Shown: positions 1 through 10,386 of the stretch, piece after piece
How the letters are laid out: every line of letters begins with the position of its first letter
How positions within the stretch are numbered: position 1 is the stretch's first letter
Source of the DNA: Alitta virens
Lineage: Eukaryota > Annelida > Polychaeta > Phyllodocida > Nereididae
Length of the DNA stretch: 64,000 nt
Direction of reading: 5' to 3'
NCBI GenBank assembly: GCA_932294295.1
Contig: OW028579.1
Span: 36,525,362 to 36,589,361, forward strand
Program-made: the position numbers and the translations under genes
Notes under the pieces: generated by a model
The model's input: the letters and a program-made list of their open reading frames with translations, nothing else
The model's database searches: none
Told to the model about the DNA's origin: nothing

Positions 1-2088
1 AACTTGTACCGTGAAGCACTTTCAGAACTGGTGCCTTACTTCTTTGCGAATAACAATGTCAACTATGCGCGATGGATCCCAATTCACTTCCGAGATATGA
101 TGTCACTTGAGCAACAACATCCAGATGTGGCCAGGGAGTTTCACAAAGGGAACTTCGTCATCCACAAGTCAAGAAGAGAATACTCTGCTCTGGCGATCGA
201 CCAAGCACACGAGCAGAATAATGCAGTGATCAAAGGTGACGGAGGAGCAATTGGGTTGACAGAAGACCCGTCAGCACTTCGTAGGTGGATGGTCGCTGGA
301 CCCGTTAGTCGTCTAGTAGCTGGATACGAGGCCATGTCTGGTATGAAAGATGCCACCTACAGCAGCAGACATCACAAGCAGACACTGAGTGCCCAGAAAT
401 CTTTCTTTGAAAATGTGAAATCACTCTCTGCCGTGATGCAGGAGATGGGCAATCCATTCCAAGAAGAATCAGCCGACCTGCTGGTGCTAGACACAAAGAA
501 CATTGCAGACCCATCTCGAGCCGAAATGGTAGCAACACATCACCGGCGGGGCAAAGAGCAGTTCATGGACGGGCTAGAGAATGAAGGTGAAAGTCTTTTC
601 TATAATCCACTCAAGAAAAACCTTGTTTCTTTCTTCAAACAAGAGCAGGCTAAGGGAATTTCTAAGGAAAAAGTCCTGAAAGACGACTGTCAGTTATTCT
701 CGCGACTGTTCATCTCGTGCCAGAACAGGCAGTGTGAATTGCAAGAATTCTTCAAGCACGAGAATCAGTCACACCCTGCATCTCTCAGTGACACCGGCAA
801 GCTTCATACGTGTCAGAAGTCACAGCTGGTTGAAATTCTTGAAGCGCAAGTGAACATCTCAGACAGAGAACCAAAGGGAGATGCAATCATCATTGATGGA
901 TCAGCACTTATCAATGCCTTACCTCCACGTAGTTCAAAGACTTTTGATGACTATGCTAAAGAAGAAATCATCCCAAAGGTAGAATCCTATGGTGCCAGGT
1001 ATGAGCGGGTGGACGTAGTCTTTGATGTGTACAAGAAGTCAAGTCTGAAATCCGAGACGAGGTCGAAAAGGGGGCAAGGAATCAGAAGAAGGGTGACAGG
1101 AACTAGTAAGACACCAGGTAACTGGCAAAGCTTCCTTCGTGACGCCAGCAACAAAACTGAGCTGTTTCACTTCCTTGCAGAAAAGATGTGTGAAGCAGAG
1201 ACGACAAGCACAGTCATCGTCACAAAAGGAGAAGATGCCATTAGCAACACAAGGAAGTCTCTGGATGCTGTGTCCCCATGTTCTCATGAAGAAGCTGACA
1301 GTCGGATATTTGTACACGCCAGAGATGCAACGACTGATGGGAGCAAGTCTATTATCATTAAAGCTAATGACACAGACGTGCTAGTCATAGCAATATCTGT
1401 ACTGCCGTCCTTACAGGAACTAGGTCTTGAGAAAATGTGGATTGCCTTTGGCCAAGGAGCCAAGATGCGATGGATTCCAGTCCATGAGGTAGTTTCTGCA
1501 ATAGGGCTTGAGAAAACTAGAGGGATCCCATACTTCCATGCGTTCACTGGCTGTGACGTCGTGTCTGCCTTCCGTGGGAAAGCGAAAAAATCTGCATGGC
1601 AGACTTGGAACGTATTTGATGATGTTTCTGAAACATTCACTAATCTCAGCCAGCATCCAACATTGATTCGTGATCTTGACCTGCAGAGGCTAGAGAGATT
1701 CGTTGTCCTCATGTACGACAGATCAAGCGCAGCTACTGGTGTGGACGAAGCAAGACTAGATCTCTTTGCCCGCAAGCAGAGGCCGTACAACTCAATTCCA
1801 CCAACACAGGCAGCCCTCAGAGAACATGCAAAGCGTGCAGCCTATCAGGCTGGGATCATCTGGGGCCAGGCAACCATCTCCAATCCAGACATGAGCAGTC
1901 CGGCTGAATGGGGGTGGACACAGAAAGGAGAGACATGGCAGATATGTTGGACAGCACTACCCCCTATTGCAGCAAGCTGTCGGGAACTGACGAAGTGTTC
2001 CTGTAGTAAAGGTTGCAAAGGAAGATGCAAGTGCTTTCAGTCAGAGCTCCCCTGCACATCACTCTGCAGCTGCATATGTGAACAGTAG
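1..2088 (+). CDS. PIN/XPG-I-like nuclease-domain protein with C-terminal Cys-rich motif, 5' partial, transposon-associated
   Basis: The frame is open from the window edge to TAG at 2086-2088 (about 694 residues) and has no credible ATG start, so the 5' end probably lies outside the window. Around residue 297 it reads IIIDGSALI, near 430 HEEAD, near 456 KANDTDVLVIA, and near 517 FHAFTGCDVVSAF. This series of acidic residues resembles the metal-binding layout of FEN1/XPG-type PIN nucleases (inference from motif order). The last 30 residues are a dense Cys cluster (CSCSKGCKGRCKC) like the CXC/Tesmin type. I recognise the GCD..SAF family as multi-copy in marine invertebrate genomes, usually intronless and mobile-element-like. 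The 3' third is duplicated immediately downstream. The cellular role is unknown. Confidence is high that the frame is genuine and moderate for the nuclease assignment. Confidence 0.65.
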   Translation, partial: NLYREALSELVPYFFANNNVNYARWIPIHFRDMMSLEQQHPDVAREFHKGNFVIHKSRREYSALAIDQAHEQNNAVIKGDGGAIGLTEDPSALRRWMVAGPVSRLVAGYEAMSGMKDATYSSRHHKQTLSAQKSFFENVKSLSAVMQEMGNPFQEESADLLVLDTKNIADPSRAEMVATHHRRGKEQFMDGLENEGESLFYNPLKKNLVSFFKQEQAKGISKEKVLKDDCQLFSRLFISCQNRQCELQEFFKHENQSHPASLSDTGKLHTCQKSQLVEILEAQVNISDREPKGDAIIIDGSALINALPPRSSKTFDDYAKEEIIPKVESYGARYERVDVVFDVYKKSSLKSETRSKRGQGIRRRVTGTSKTPGNWQSFLRDASNKTELFHFLAEKMCEAETTSTVIVTKGEDAISNTRKSLDAVSPCSHEEADSRIFVHARDATTDGSKSIIIKANDTDVLVIAISVLPSLQELGLEKMWIAFGQGAKMRWIPVHEVVSAIGLEKTRGIPYFHAFTGCDVVSAFRGKAKKSAWQTWNVFDDVSETFTNLSQHPTLIRDLDLQRLERFVVLMYDRSSAATGVDEARLDLFARKQRPYNSIPPTQAALREHAKRAAYQAGIIWGQATISNPDMSSPAEWGWTQKGETWQICWTALPPIAASCRELTKCSCSKGCKGRCKCFQSELPCTSLCSCICEQ

Positions 2089-2103
2089 CAGCTGGAGGAC
2101 CAG

Positions 2104-2299
2104 TGGCATGGTGGTGGGTGGGGTGATTAGGGCTTTACGTCCTGTATTTCTGCACCAGTTGGGCTAATTAGGACAGGCAGAGACCATGGCAATGAGACGA
2201 AGGATGAAACAGCCATCCAACTTAGGCTCGACCGGGAATCGAACCCGGGACCCAGCGGTTGGAAGCCCAGAGCGCTACCTCTGAGCTAGGCCCCTCCCC
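2104..2299 (-). mobile_element. tRNA-derived SINE, family A, copy 1
   Basis: On the - strand the head reads as a tRNA-like promoter: A box TAGCTCAGAGG near 2290, B box GGTTCGATTCC near 2240, and a CTTCCAA anticodon-like loop (TCC, Gly-like). The anticodon stem does not pair well, so this is a SINE head and not a functional tRNA. The body carries the family-specific stretch ending in the ggctgtttcatcc and gccatggtc segments, shared with copies at 3889, 17945, 58270 and 61102. Confidence 0.75.
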
Positions 2300-2861
2300 C
2301 CAGTGGCATGGTACCTATGAATAACTTTGAACACTTAGATCATGCAAATCGAACAACTACAAATACTTCTAAGCAAAACGTGAACTTCATTTTTCAAGAT
2401 GGCCACCAAATTATCCGCCATCTTGAATTTTCAATTGGCCAATCGGGCAGATTTGATTAGTATCACTTGTAGAACAAGTGTGCCAAGTTTGTTGCTTGTA
2501 TCATCATTTGCACGATTCCTATAAATAAATGATGTTATCTGCCCCACTAATATGTTCATGACAGCAACTATTCAAACAAAGCAATTGCAAGCATAGAATG
2601 GAATAGTAAACTACTAGGAAAAAAGACTAGAAATAGAGGCGTGATGATAATGTTACTGAAAGTTTGTAAAAGTTTCACAGCTGCAGACCAATTGCACCTT
2701 TTTGTCAGTAAAAAGTGTGTGACACTTGTGTGTTTATTTTATTTTTTACCTGTACCGACTATTAAAGTATTTTATTCTTATAATTATTCCTGTATTCTTT
2801 ATTCTTTGTGACGGATAGAATACACCTGTAAACAGGCTTTAATATAAATGACCCTCACAAT

Positions 2862-3178
2862 TTTACAGCTGAATGGACATCAGTGATTAAATCAGAAGGT
2901 TATATCATTAAAGAAATTTATCAATGTAAATTTGATAAGCAGGTTAATTCAGACCCTGACCTTGCAAAAATTATCAGCGGAGAGTGAGATGCCCCGATAT
3001 GTATGAAAATATGTGATTCTTTCTATGGCGGCAGAATGGACTGCTTCATTACAAATGAAGATGTGTGTAGCCTCTACCCATTTATTAAAAAAAGGGTGCC
3101 CATGGTAGTCAGATGCCCTGAATTGACAACAAGAGATTTTGATACTCGAAAGAGTTATTTTGGGATAATGCACATAAT
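2862..3178 (+). pseudogene. Type-B DNA polymerase relic (mobile-element PolB), unit 1
   Basis: Read in one frame from 2862, the + strand gives SEGYIIKEIYQCKFDKQ, an in-frame TGA at about 2985, then FYGGRMDCF, DVCSLYPFIKK, PELTTRDFDTRKSYFGIM. This order resembles the region of protein-primed family-B DNA polymerases that runs from GY.V...W.CEFD through FFGGRT.A to motif A (D..SLYP) and the PE....FDY.K.YFG segment. Such polymerases occur in Maverick/Polinton-like and related elements of invertebrates (established knowledge). Only a fragment with a stop remains. It lies about 770 bp downstream of the PIN-like ORF in the same orientation. Confidence 0.6.
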
Positions 3179-3180
3179 AT

Positions 3181-3874
3181 ATCTGTACTGCCGTCCTGAC
3201 AGGAACTAGGTCTTGAGAAAATGTGGATTGCCTTTGGCCAAGGAGCCAAGATGCGATGGATTCCAGTCCATGAGGTAGTTTCTGCAATAGGGCTTGAGAA
3301 AACTAGAGGGATCCCATACTTCCATGCGTTCACTGGCTGTGACGTCGTGTCTGCCTTCCGTGGGAAAGCGAAAAAATCTGCATGGCAGACTTGGAACGTA
3401 TTTGATGATGTTTCTGAAACATTCACTAATCTCAGCCAGCATCCAACATTGATTCGTGATCTTGACCTGCAGAGGCTAGAGAGATTCGTTGTCCTCATGT
3501 ACGACAGATCAAGCGCAGCTACTGGTGTGGACGAAGCAAGACTAGATCTCTTTGCCCGCAAGCAGAGGCCGTACAACTCAATTCCACCAACACAGGCAGC
3601 CCTCAGAGAACATGCAAAGCATGCAGCCTATCAGGCTGGGATCATCTGGGGCCAGGCAACCATCTCCAATCCAGACATGAGCAGTCCGGCTGAATGGGGG
3701 TGGACACAGAAAGGAGAGACATGGCAGATATGTTGGACAGCACTACCCCCTATTGCAGCAAGCTGTCGGGAACTGACGAAGTGTTCCTGTAGTAAAGGTT
3801 GCAAAGGAAGATGCAAGTGCTTTCAGTCAGAGCTCCCCTGCACATCACTCTGCAGCTGCATATGTGAACAGTAG
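3181..3874 (+). pseudogene. Truncated second copy of the PIN-like ORF (C-terminal part)
   Basis: This is the duplicate of 1395-2088. It lacks the N-terminal two thirds and carries an in-frame TGA near 3199 where unit 1 has Leu (PSLQE). Downstream of that stop an ATG at 3221 opens 217 codons that keep FHAFTGCD and the terminal Cys cluster. The D(GSALI), HEEAD and DTDVL acidic motifs are missing, so it cannot encode the whole nuclease domain. One substitution (Arg to His in the KRAAYQ stretch) separates it from the parent. It is best regarded as a by-product of the tandem duplication. Confidence 0.8.
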
Positions 3875-3888
3875 CAGCTGGAGGACCA

Positions 3889-4089
3889 GTGGCATGGTGG
3901 TGGGTGGGGTGATTAGGGCTTTACGTCCTGTATTTCTGCACCAGTTGGGCTAATTAGGACAGGCAGAGACCATGGCAATGAGACGAAGGATGAAACAGCC
4001 ATCCAACTTAGGCTCGACCGGGAATCGAACCCGGGACCCAGCGGTTGGAAGCCCAGAGCGCTACCTCTGAGCTAGGCCCCCCCCCCCCC
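3889..4089 (-). mobile_element. tRNA-derived SINE, family A, copy 2 (within duplicated unit)
   Basis: Identical to the 2104-2299 copy because it lies inside the tandem duplication. It differs mainly by an expanded C run next to the tRNA-like 5' end at 4079-4090. Confidence 0.75.
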
Positions 4090-4650
4090 CAGTGGCATGG
4101 TACCTATGAATAACTTTGAACACTTAGATCATGCAAATCGAACAACTACAAATACTTCTAAGCAAAACGTGAACTTCATTTTTCAAGATGGCCACCAAAT
4201 TATCCGCCATCTTGAATTTTCAATTGGCCAATCGGGCAGATTTGATTAGTATCACTTGTAGAACAAGTGTGCCAAGTTTGTTGCTTGTATCATCATTTGC
4301 ACGATTCCTATAAATAAATGATGTTATCTGCCCCACTAATATGTTCATGACAGCAACTATTCAAACAAAGCAATTGCAAGCATAGAATGGAATAGTAAAC
4401 TACTAGGAAAAAAGACTAGAAATAGAGGCGTGATGATAATGTTACTGAAAGTTTGTAAAAGTTTCACAGCTGCAGACCAATTGCACCTTTTTGTCAGTAA
4501 AAAGTGTGTGACACTTGTGTGTTTATTTTATTTTTTACCTGTACCGACTATTAAAGTATTTTATTCTTATAATTATTCCTGTATTCTTTATTCTTTGTGA
4601 CGGATAGAATACACCTGTAAACAGGCTTTAATATAAATGACCCTCACAAT

Positions 4651-4995
4651 TTTACAGCTGAATGGACATCAGTGATTAAATCAGAAGGTTATATCATTAA
4701 AGAAATTTATCAATGTAAATTTGATAAGCAGGTTAATTCAGACCCTGACCTTGCAAAAATTATCAACGGAGAGTGAGATGCCCCGATATGTATGAAAATA
4801 TCTTTATATGGCGGCAGAATGGACTGCTTCATTACAAATGAAGATGTGTGTAGCCTCTACCCATTTATTAAAAAAAGGGTGCCCATGGTAGTCAGATGCC
4901 CTGAATTGACAACAAGAGATTTTGATACTCGAAAGAGTTATTTTGGGATAATGCACATAAGAATGTTGCTCCTTCATCGTGAGTACATAGCATGA
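4651..4995 (+). pseudogene. Type-B DNA polymerase relic, unit 2, extending slightly further 3'
   Basis: This copy repeats the 2862-3178 relic, again with the in-frame TGA, and continues past the duplication junction as YFGIMHIRMLLLHREYIA before TGA at 4993-4995. That tail resembles the K..LPPR.LY.PVLP stretch that follows YFG in these polymerases, with the proline pair lost. The longer tail shows that unit 2 keeps the original 3' flank and that the junction at about 3178 is the recombinant one. Confidence 0.55.
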
Positions 4996-5073
4996 CTACG
5001 AGTTTGCATGCATTGCAAACTTACTTTTCCTCTTTATAAAAATGCACATGGATAACGAACTAGCAATATAATC

Positions 5074-5697
5074 GGCAATATCCTGGTTTAGAACCCTATG
5101 GGGATCGGTTATACTGCCATCAAATTATATTAATATATGGGTGATTGTGAAATGTAACTGTTTCAATAGCCTACATATTGTTATACTCCCGAGTTTCACT
5201 AAATAACGGGCATACTTTGTGCATAACATATTACTATGCCGTTATTTAGTGAATTGCTAGCAAGTAATACAACATTAATAACCTTAACTACAAAAGGGGT
5301 AATGCAGCAAAACGACACTGATTCTATTATGTTTTATTAAACCCCTTAAAACAGGACTATATATATAGTGAAAATGTGGTTATGTACATATATATTTTAA
5401 TAAATATTAATTTTTTTAGGGAGTGAAATCCCCAAAGTGTAAAAAGAGGGCGATATTTTCATGGGGTTAGAGTATTAAAAAATGGGGTATGGGTTTTTTG
5501 GGGGTTTATAGAGTTTAAGAATAACATTTTAGGGGCTTGTATGATTAGGGACCTATATTAATATTGATTAATATAAGAGCATACATTTACAATGTTACCT
5601 TCCACAAATAAATGTGTGTATGTGTGGGCCATTAAATATTATGCATGAAGGGGTTTAATAAATTAAACCCCTGAGGGGTCTAAACCAGGATATTACC
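5074..5697. mobile_element. Inverted-repeat element (MITE family 1), complete copy
   Basis: The left end GGCAATATCCTGGTTTA at 5074 is matched by its inverse TAAACCAGGATATTACC ending at 5697. The interior is AT-rich and non-coding, with short ACCCC/GGGGT stretches. Internal sequence (5340-5560) recurs inverted at 9776-10060, and the terminal repeat recurs at 7433. Confidence 0.75.
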
Positions 5698-6056
5698 AGA
5701 GTTTCAGCATTACCCAAAAATGACCCTGCAAGGTATTCCGGGGGGGGATTATTTGTTGCTCATGTTGGTAATTACCAGTTGCTACAGCCCAAAGCACCAA
5801 CAGCTTCAAAAAAAAAAACTCCTGACAATTGTGGGTGAACGGTATTTGCCTGTGAAACCCTAAAAACAAAGCAACTGCAAGAAACCTGTGCTATGACTAC
5901 CTGTCATTAATCATAAGCATTTATTTATTACACGCTGATTGAGTAAGGTTTTAGCTATCATATCAGGGAAATTTGAACTTTTAAAATCAGATGGAATGGC
6001 AAAGTTATAACAACAAATGTAATAGAGACTGAGACACTAAGGATAAAATGTGCTTA
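5698..6056. other. Spacer, no gene seen
   Basis: AT-rich sequence with a short G run near 5741 and an A run near 5809. No coding, RNA or clear mobile feature is visible. Confidence 0.5.
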
Positions 6057-6354
6057 CAGTATAGTGGACCCAAATTTATGACCATATTTACAAGCCACGT
6101 TGCCAGGCCTATGATGTCAAATGCTTGAATTCAATAGGTGATGTCACAAACAAATGGCAGCAGTGATCATTTTCAAGGCGAGAACACAGTTTATTATTGT
6201 TTATTTTTTCTGTTTCATGGGGGCTGCTGCCCTCAAGCCCCCGCTAATCTACACATATGTTATTCTTATTGTGTGCCACAACAAAATTTGATTAAAAAAA
6301 TACTGATTATTCATCGAAGCTGAATATGGGCATAAATTTGGGTCCGCTATACTG
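6057..6354. mobile_element. MITE with about 31-bp terminal inverted repeats (family 2)
   Basis: The left end CAGTATAGTGGACCCAAAT at 6057 matches the inverse of the right end (ATTTGGGTCCGCTATACTG, ending 6354), and the match continues for about 31 bases. The CAGTATAG-type end suggests a Tc1/mariner-like origin (inference). The interior has no coding capacity. Confidence 0.7.
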
Positions 6355-6581
6355 CCCTAATCCAAAACTGCACTACTGCTGCTGATTATCATTGCAATAA
6401 TTTTATCATTACTGTCAGATAGAGGAATGGTTTATCTATCAGAGAACATAAGCTGAATATGGGCATAAATTTGGGTCCGCTATACTGCCCTAATCCAAAA
6501 CTGCACTACTGCTGCTGATTATCATTGCAATAATTTTATCATTACTGTCAGATAGAGGAATGGTTTATCTATCAGAGAACT
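6318..6581. repeat. 132-bp direct tandem duplication at the MITE right end
   Basis: The segment starting AGCTGAATATGGGC at 6318 is repeated from 6450, offset 132, nearly unchanged through the ATCAGAGAAC segment. It duplicates the right terminal repeat of the MITE, so the element has two possible right ends. Confidence 0.85.
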
Positions 6582-7177
6582 TAAGATTTTGAAAATTGGA
6601 TGGAAAATTGTGAAATTCTGTAAATATGCAATGTGAAAAAAGATTCTCATATGTCAGCCTTGCTTTGGTTTTTGGTTGCTAGGTGATATCTCTTGGTCTT
6701 GTGAACAAAAACAATAATCTTCAGGGGATGTGCTACAGGTTTAATGCGAAGCAAATCTGAAAAAGGGCCATTTGTCACAATTCTTGTGCTGGTGTTGATA
6801 GCATAATTACACTGTTCCCACCAGGTGACAGCACTATCTAGTCTCCCATGCAATTAATGTCACAAGAGGGAGTGCAACTACCTGTCAAACTGTTAAAGTC
6901 TCAAAGGTGTCAATCACACCAGCATTTTCAAGCTGAACCTGGAAGAAGCAACTGCTTTTTATTATTCTGATGACTTTTCCATGTAAGTTAAATTATGCTT
7001 TATATCATATTCGTAATCATTTCATTGTATATAATTTGTAGAAATTTATTTATGTATGCATCCTTTATCAAATTTTACAAGTGATCTCTGAATTAGTGTT
7101 TTACTGTGAATACAGCTATGCAATTTTAAATTCAAAATGTAGCTGTCATTTGTACCTTTTATAGGTTCCTGAGTTCC
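6582..7177. other. Spacer, no gene seen
   Basis: AT-rich, stop-rich in all frames; no repeat or gene recognised. Confidence 0.5.
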
Positions 7178-7180
7178 TTA

Positions 7181-7400
7181 GGCCACGGTTTTTTTATCTT
7201 TCGTTTCTCGACACCGCCGGCCAAACTTTTGCAGTGCCGCTTAATTAATAAATCAACAATTGCACATTTATTTATGAAAAAACACTTTCTGGAGACTTTA
7301 AATAAAGTAAATTTTCTATTTTTTTTATTTTCCGACCGACCGTCTCATGAAAAACTGTTCGAGAAAGTTCCAAGAAACATAAGATCATAAAATCGTGGCC
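7181..7400. mobile_element. MITE family 3, copy 1, TTA target duplication
   Basis: The ends GGCCACGG and CGTGGCC form a terminal inverted repeat that continues into ATCTTTCG/ATCTTATG stretches, and TTA flanks both sides (7178-7180, 7401-7403). A 3-bp TWA target duplication is typical of PIF/Harbinger-type elements (established knowledge). A second copy lies at 42806-43053. Confidence 0.7.
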
Positions 7401-7599
7401 TTATTGAAATGTCTTAAAACTGTAACGAAGTGGGCAATATCCTGGTTTAGACCCTTCAGGTGTTTAATGTCTTTATTTTTGTTTAAATGTGCCCTCTTAT
7501 ATTAATAAATGTTAATATTATGATATTATGATAATTGTATGATCAGGTCCCTACAGGGACATTCATTAAAAAAAAAGCTCTAAATCACTTAACAGATTA

Positions 7600-9770
7600 T
7601 GAATTTTTTTTTTTTTATTATAAAATTACAAAATAACAATAAAGTCTATAAAATATCCATTATAAAAATTTTGGTTTTATTTTAAGGAAATTAAAAACAG
7701 TCAATCAAAATATAGTATAAATAAGAGAATATTCAACTTGGATTTAAAAACGTCCAGTGAGGGACTTGCTCTGAGATCAGACGGTAGGTCGTTCCACATG
7801 CGTGGCCCAACAGTACCAAATGCTCGGTCCTTGACAGTACTGTGACGTGTGAAAGGGACTTCGAGCAGATGTTATGTGAAATATGGACAAGTGAAAAATC
7901 TATGCCTGAATTAGAAAATTTGCAACTTGCATATCTTAAAAACATATTAGGAGTAAGAAAACAAACACCATCTTTAGCAGTCTATGGTGAAACAGGTAGA
8001 TTCCCATTGCATGTCAGACAGAAAATTAGAATGGTGAATTACTGGATAAGATTGGAAAGAGCACCTGATGACAGTTTACTTAAGAAATGTTTAAATGTTC
8101 AGAAGGAAATTTATGTGAATGCAGTAAATGGAAATAACTGGTTCAGTAAAGTGTGTCATGTATTAAATAACTGCACCATTGAATATGATATTAGTAACCT
8201 CAGAAACTTTGACATTGATAATATCTCTAACACAGTGAAACTAAGACTCTATGAAGCCGAACATGAGCGACTTATAAATGCAATAAATGACAGTTCACAA
8301 CAACCAAAACTTAGGACATATAAACTATTTAAAACTGATTGTAGAATAGAACCTTATCTTGAATTGCAACAAATTCGCAAAGTGTTAACTAAAATAGCTA
8401 GATTTAGGACAAGTTCACATAGCCTGAAGATTGAAACAGGTCGACACCATAAACCAATAATTCCTGCTCCAAATAGAATATGTGAAAAGTGTACGTTAAA
8501 CTTTGTAGAAGACGAAATTCACTGTTTGATTGTCTGTCCTGGTAATGAGCAACACCGTGTTAACCTTTTTTTGAATGCAACTAAATTTATTAACAACTTC
8601 TTGTCTCTAGATGATATAACTAAGTTTACAGCAATAATGACAAACAAGGAACCTGAGTTATTAATTAGTTTAGGAAAGTTTCTCCTTCAAGCTGATGTGT
8701 AGAGAAAACCATCTCCTGTATCCACACAGTTATTAATTTAGTTTATTAGTTTATTAGTTATGATGTGCTTGTCATGTTTTGGACTTTGAGAGTGAAATGT
8801 TTTTATTAGCGGCTTGTATTTTTTTCTATTGTGTATGTGGATTTTAAACACGTATTATAAGTTAACTTGGTGGCTGGAACCTTGATTATTGACATTTTAT
8901 TGCCTTCTGTACTTACATTAATGTCTCTTTCATGTTATCTTTTAACTGAATGACATATGTATCATTTATGATATTTTACATGTCAATAAAATCTATATAA
9001 ATCTATATATATATATGTAGAAGATCTAAGTGATCTGGTGGCCTGGTAGGGTTTAATAAGTTCCATGAGGTACTTAGGAGCCATTATATTCGCTGCTGCA
9101 AAGGTAGCCAATGGAGGTCTAGCAGAACTGGGGTAATATGACCTGTTGACCTGCTATGAGTCACAATCCTTGCTGCAATGTTTTGAAGCCTTTGTAAGAA
9201 ATTTATAAGGGAAGATGGAAGGCCATAAAGAAGAGCATTGCAGTAATCAAGTTTCGTAGTTATCAGTGCATGCACAGCTTTGCAAATGGAAGAGATATGT
9301 TCATCCATTGAGATGTACTTATCAAACACTACTCCCAACAACTTTGCTACATTGCTGGGTTCAAGATTACTGTCACCAATGGTAACACTAGGACAGTCTA
9401 TCTTCTTGCCAATCTGCTTAGATAATATCATCTTTAGGGACTTTCGAGTCATCCACCGGCGAACAGCTGCAACGCACTTCTCTAGACTTTCTACAGTGCT
9501 ATTAAGATCCTGAGGCTTGAACATGACATAGACAGACAAGTCATCTCCGTAAAGGTGGTACTTCATGTCATGTTCACGGAGAAGCTGGCCAAGAGCAGAA
9601 GTGAACACCATGAAAAGGATCGGCCCAAGGACCGATCCTTGAGGCAGGCCTCAGTCCATCACCCGGGAAGCAGAAGAGGCGGATACAATGCACACCACCT
9701 GCCGATGACCCTGCAAGTAGGACTCAAGCCACTCTAATGCATTGCCCTCACGCCTAGCTCTTCCAAATTC
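7600..9770 (-). pseudogene. CR1-like non-LTR retrotransposon RT relic, interrupted
   Basis: On the - strand, from about 9770 downward, the reading gives LEWLESYLQGHRQVV, an in-frame TGA, GLPQGSVLGPILF, YGDDLSVYV (RT catalytic Y.DD box), LDYCNALLYGLPSS and HWLPLQQRI. After a frame change it gives APKYLMELIKPYQATRSLRS near 9012. The protein resumes beyond a nested insertion at about 7855 as STVKDRAFGTVGPRMWNDLPSDLR. These are the ordered palm-to-C-terminus motifs of CR1/Jockey-clade reverse transcriptases. One stop, one frameshift and a 1.15-kb insertion make it non-functional. Confidence 0.8.
7842..9012 (+). pseudogene. Non-LTR retrotransposon C-terminal ORF fragment with 3' end, nested insertion
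   Basis: The 286-codon frame 7842-8702 contains LGVRKQTPSLAVYGETGRFP, then KIARFRTSSHSLKIETGRHH and ICEKCTLNFVEDEIHCLIVC. This is the post-RT region seen in a set of invertebrate LINEs that ends in a Cys/His cluster before the ORF terminus. The 5' 60 bases or so of the frame belong to the flanking LINE. After the stop, 300 bases of UTR end in a CAATAAAATCTATATAAATC tail at about 8983-9012. It is 5'-truncated, as is usual for LINE insertions, but the remaining frame is intact, so the insertion is fairly young. Confidence 0.8.
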
Positions 9771-10109
9771 ACCCCCTAACAATATTAATACTGATTAAAA
9801 AATATAGATTAAAAACCACATTTTCACTATATCCATAGTCCTGTTTTAGGCCCCGAAGGGGCTTAAATTTATCAATGCTCCCCATAGTTCCCTTGTAGGG
9901 GCGTAATCATGCAAGCCCCTCAAATACTATATATAAATGTCCATTCTTAAACTCTTTAACCCCCAAAAATACCCATACCCCATTTTGTACTCTAACCCCA
10001 TCAAAATAACCTATGCTCCTCAATTCAAACTTAATCAATTATGTTCAAGGAAGGCAATTATGCAAAATTAGGGTAATATGCACTCTTTGCAGTAGAGCCT
10101 AGCTATATC

Positions 10110-10230
10110 CAGGCTTTCTTTGCTTTTCTTTACCCTTTTCTATTGTACATACTCTATGATATTTTAATTAACTTGACACATGTATCTTTTTGATATGAAT
10201 TTGTCAATAAAAGTTTATATATATATATAT
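10110..10230 (+). mobile_element. LINE 3' end fragment
   Basis: The stretch with ACATGTATCTTTTTGATATG followed by GTCAATAAAAGTTTATATA resembles the 3' terminus of the LINE at 7842-9012 (…ATGATATTTTACATGTCAATAAAATC). The same end occurs inverted near 11760-11816 and, more diverged, near 43405-43460 and 57050-57115. Confidence 0.55.
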
Positions 10231-10274
10231 ATGCAAAGCAATCTGGGGCGGCGAACATTGAACTAAATTGTTCA

Positions 10275-10386
10275 GTCAGCAAAACAGCTGGGATGTTGCT
10301 CATGAAGGGTAACTGTGCCAGGGATTCCACCTGGGTCCTTCAGAGGAGCAGGCAACCATCTTACCACTGGACCACTTACCTGCATT
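10275..10386 (-). mobile_element. tRNA-derived SINE, family B, head fragment
   Basis: Reverse complement gives TGGTCCAGTGGTAAGATGG, then GCCTGCTCCTCTGAAGGACC and AACATCCCAGCTG, matching the heads at 26172 and 29969. Only the 5' 110 bases remain. Confidence 0.65.

Larger units (their letters stand above)
1395..4962 (+). repeat. 1.79-kb tandem duplication (units 1395-3178 and 3181-4962)
   Basis: Sequence from 1395 reappears at 3181 with an offset of 1786 bases and stays nearly identical to about 4962. Each unit contains the 3' third of the PIN-like ORF, its 3' flank with a family-A SINE, and the DNA-polymerase-B relic. Differences seen are a longer C run at 4079-4090, a short indel near 3003/4795, an Arg-to-His change, and TTA-to-TGA in the PSLQE stretch. 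The high identity implies a recent event or an assembly duplication. Confidence 0.9.
7433..10085. mobile_element. MITE family 1, second copy, split by nested LINE insertions
   Basis: 7433-7565 matches the right end of the 5074-5697 element (GGCAATATCCTGGTTTAGAC, then AGGTCCCTA). 9776-10060 matches its interior in reverse orientation (TAGTCCTGTTTTAGG, then ACCCCCAAAAATACCCATAC). About 2.2 kb of LINE sequence separates the halves. The terminal repeat at the right side (about 10085) is no longer recognisable. Confidence 0.55.

Noticed and set aside
2222..2297. tRNA-Gly(TCC) gene on the - strand (also 4008-4080, 17950-18022, 61190-61262)
   Set aside because: A and B boxes are good but the anticodon stem is mispaired and each is fused to the same non-tRNA body, so they are SINE heads.
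3109..3576. 155-codon and similar - strand open frames opposite the PIN-like ORF
   Set aside because: Shadow frames of the + strand coding sequence; duplicated identically with it.
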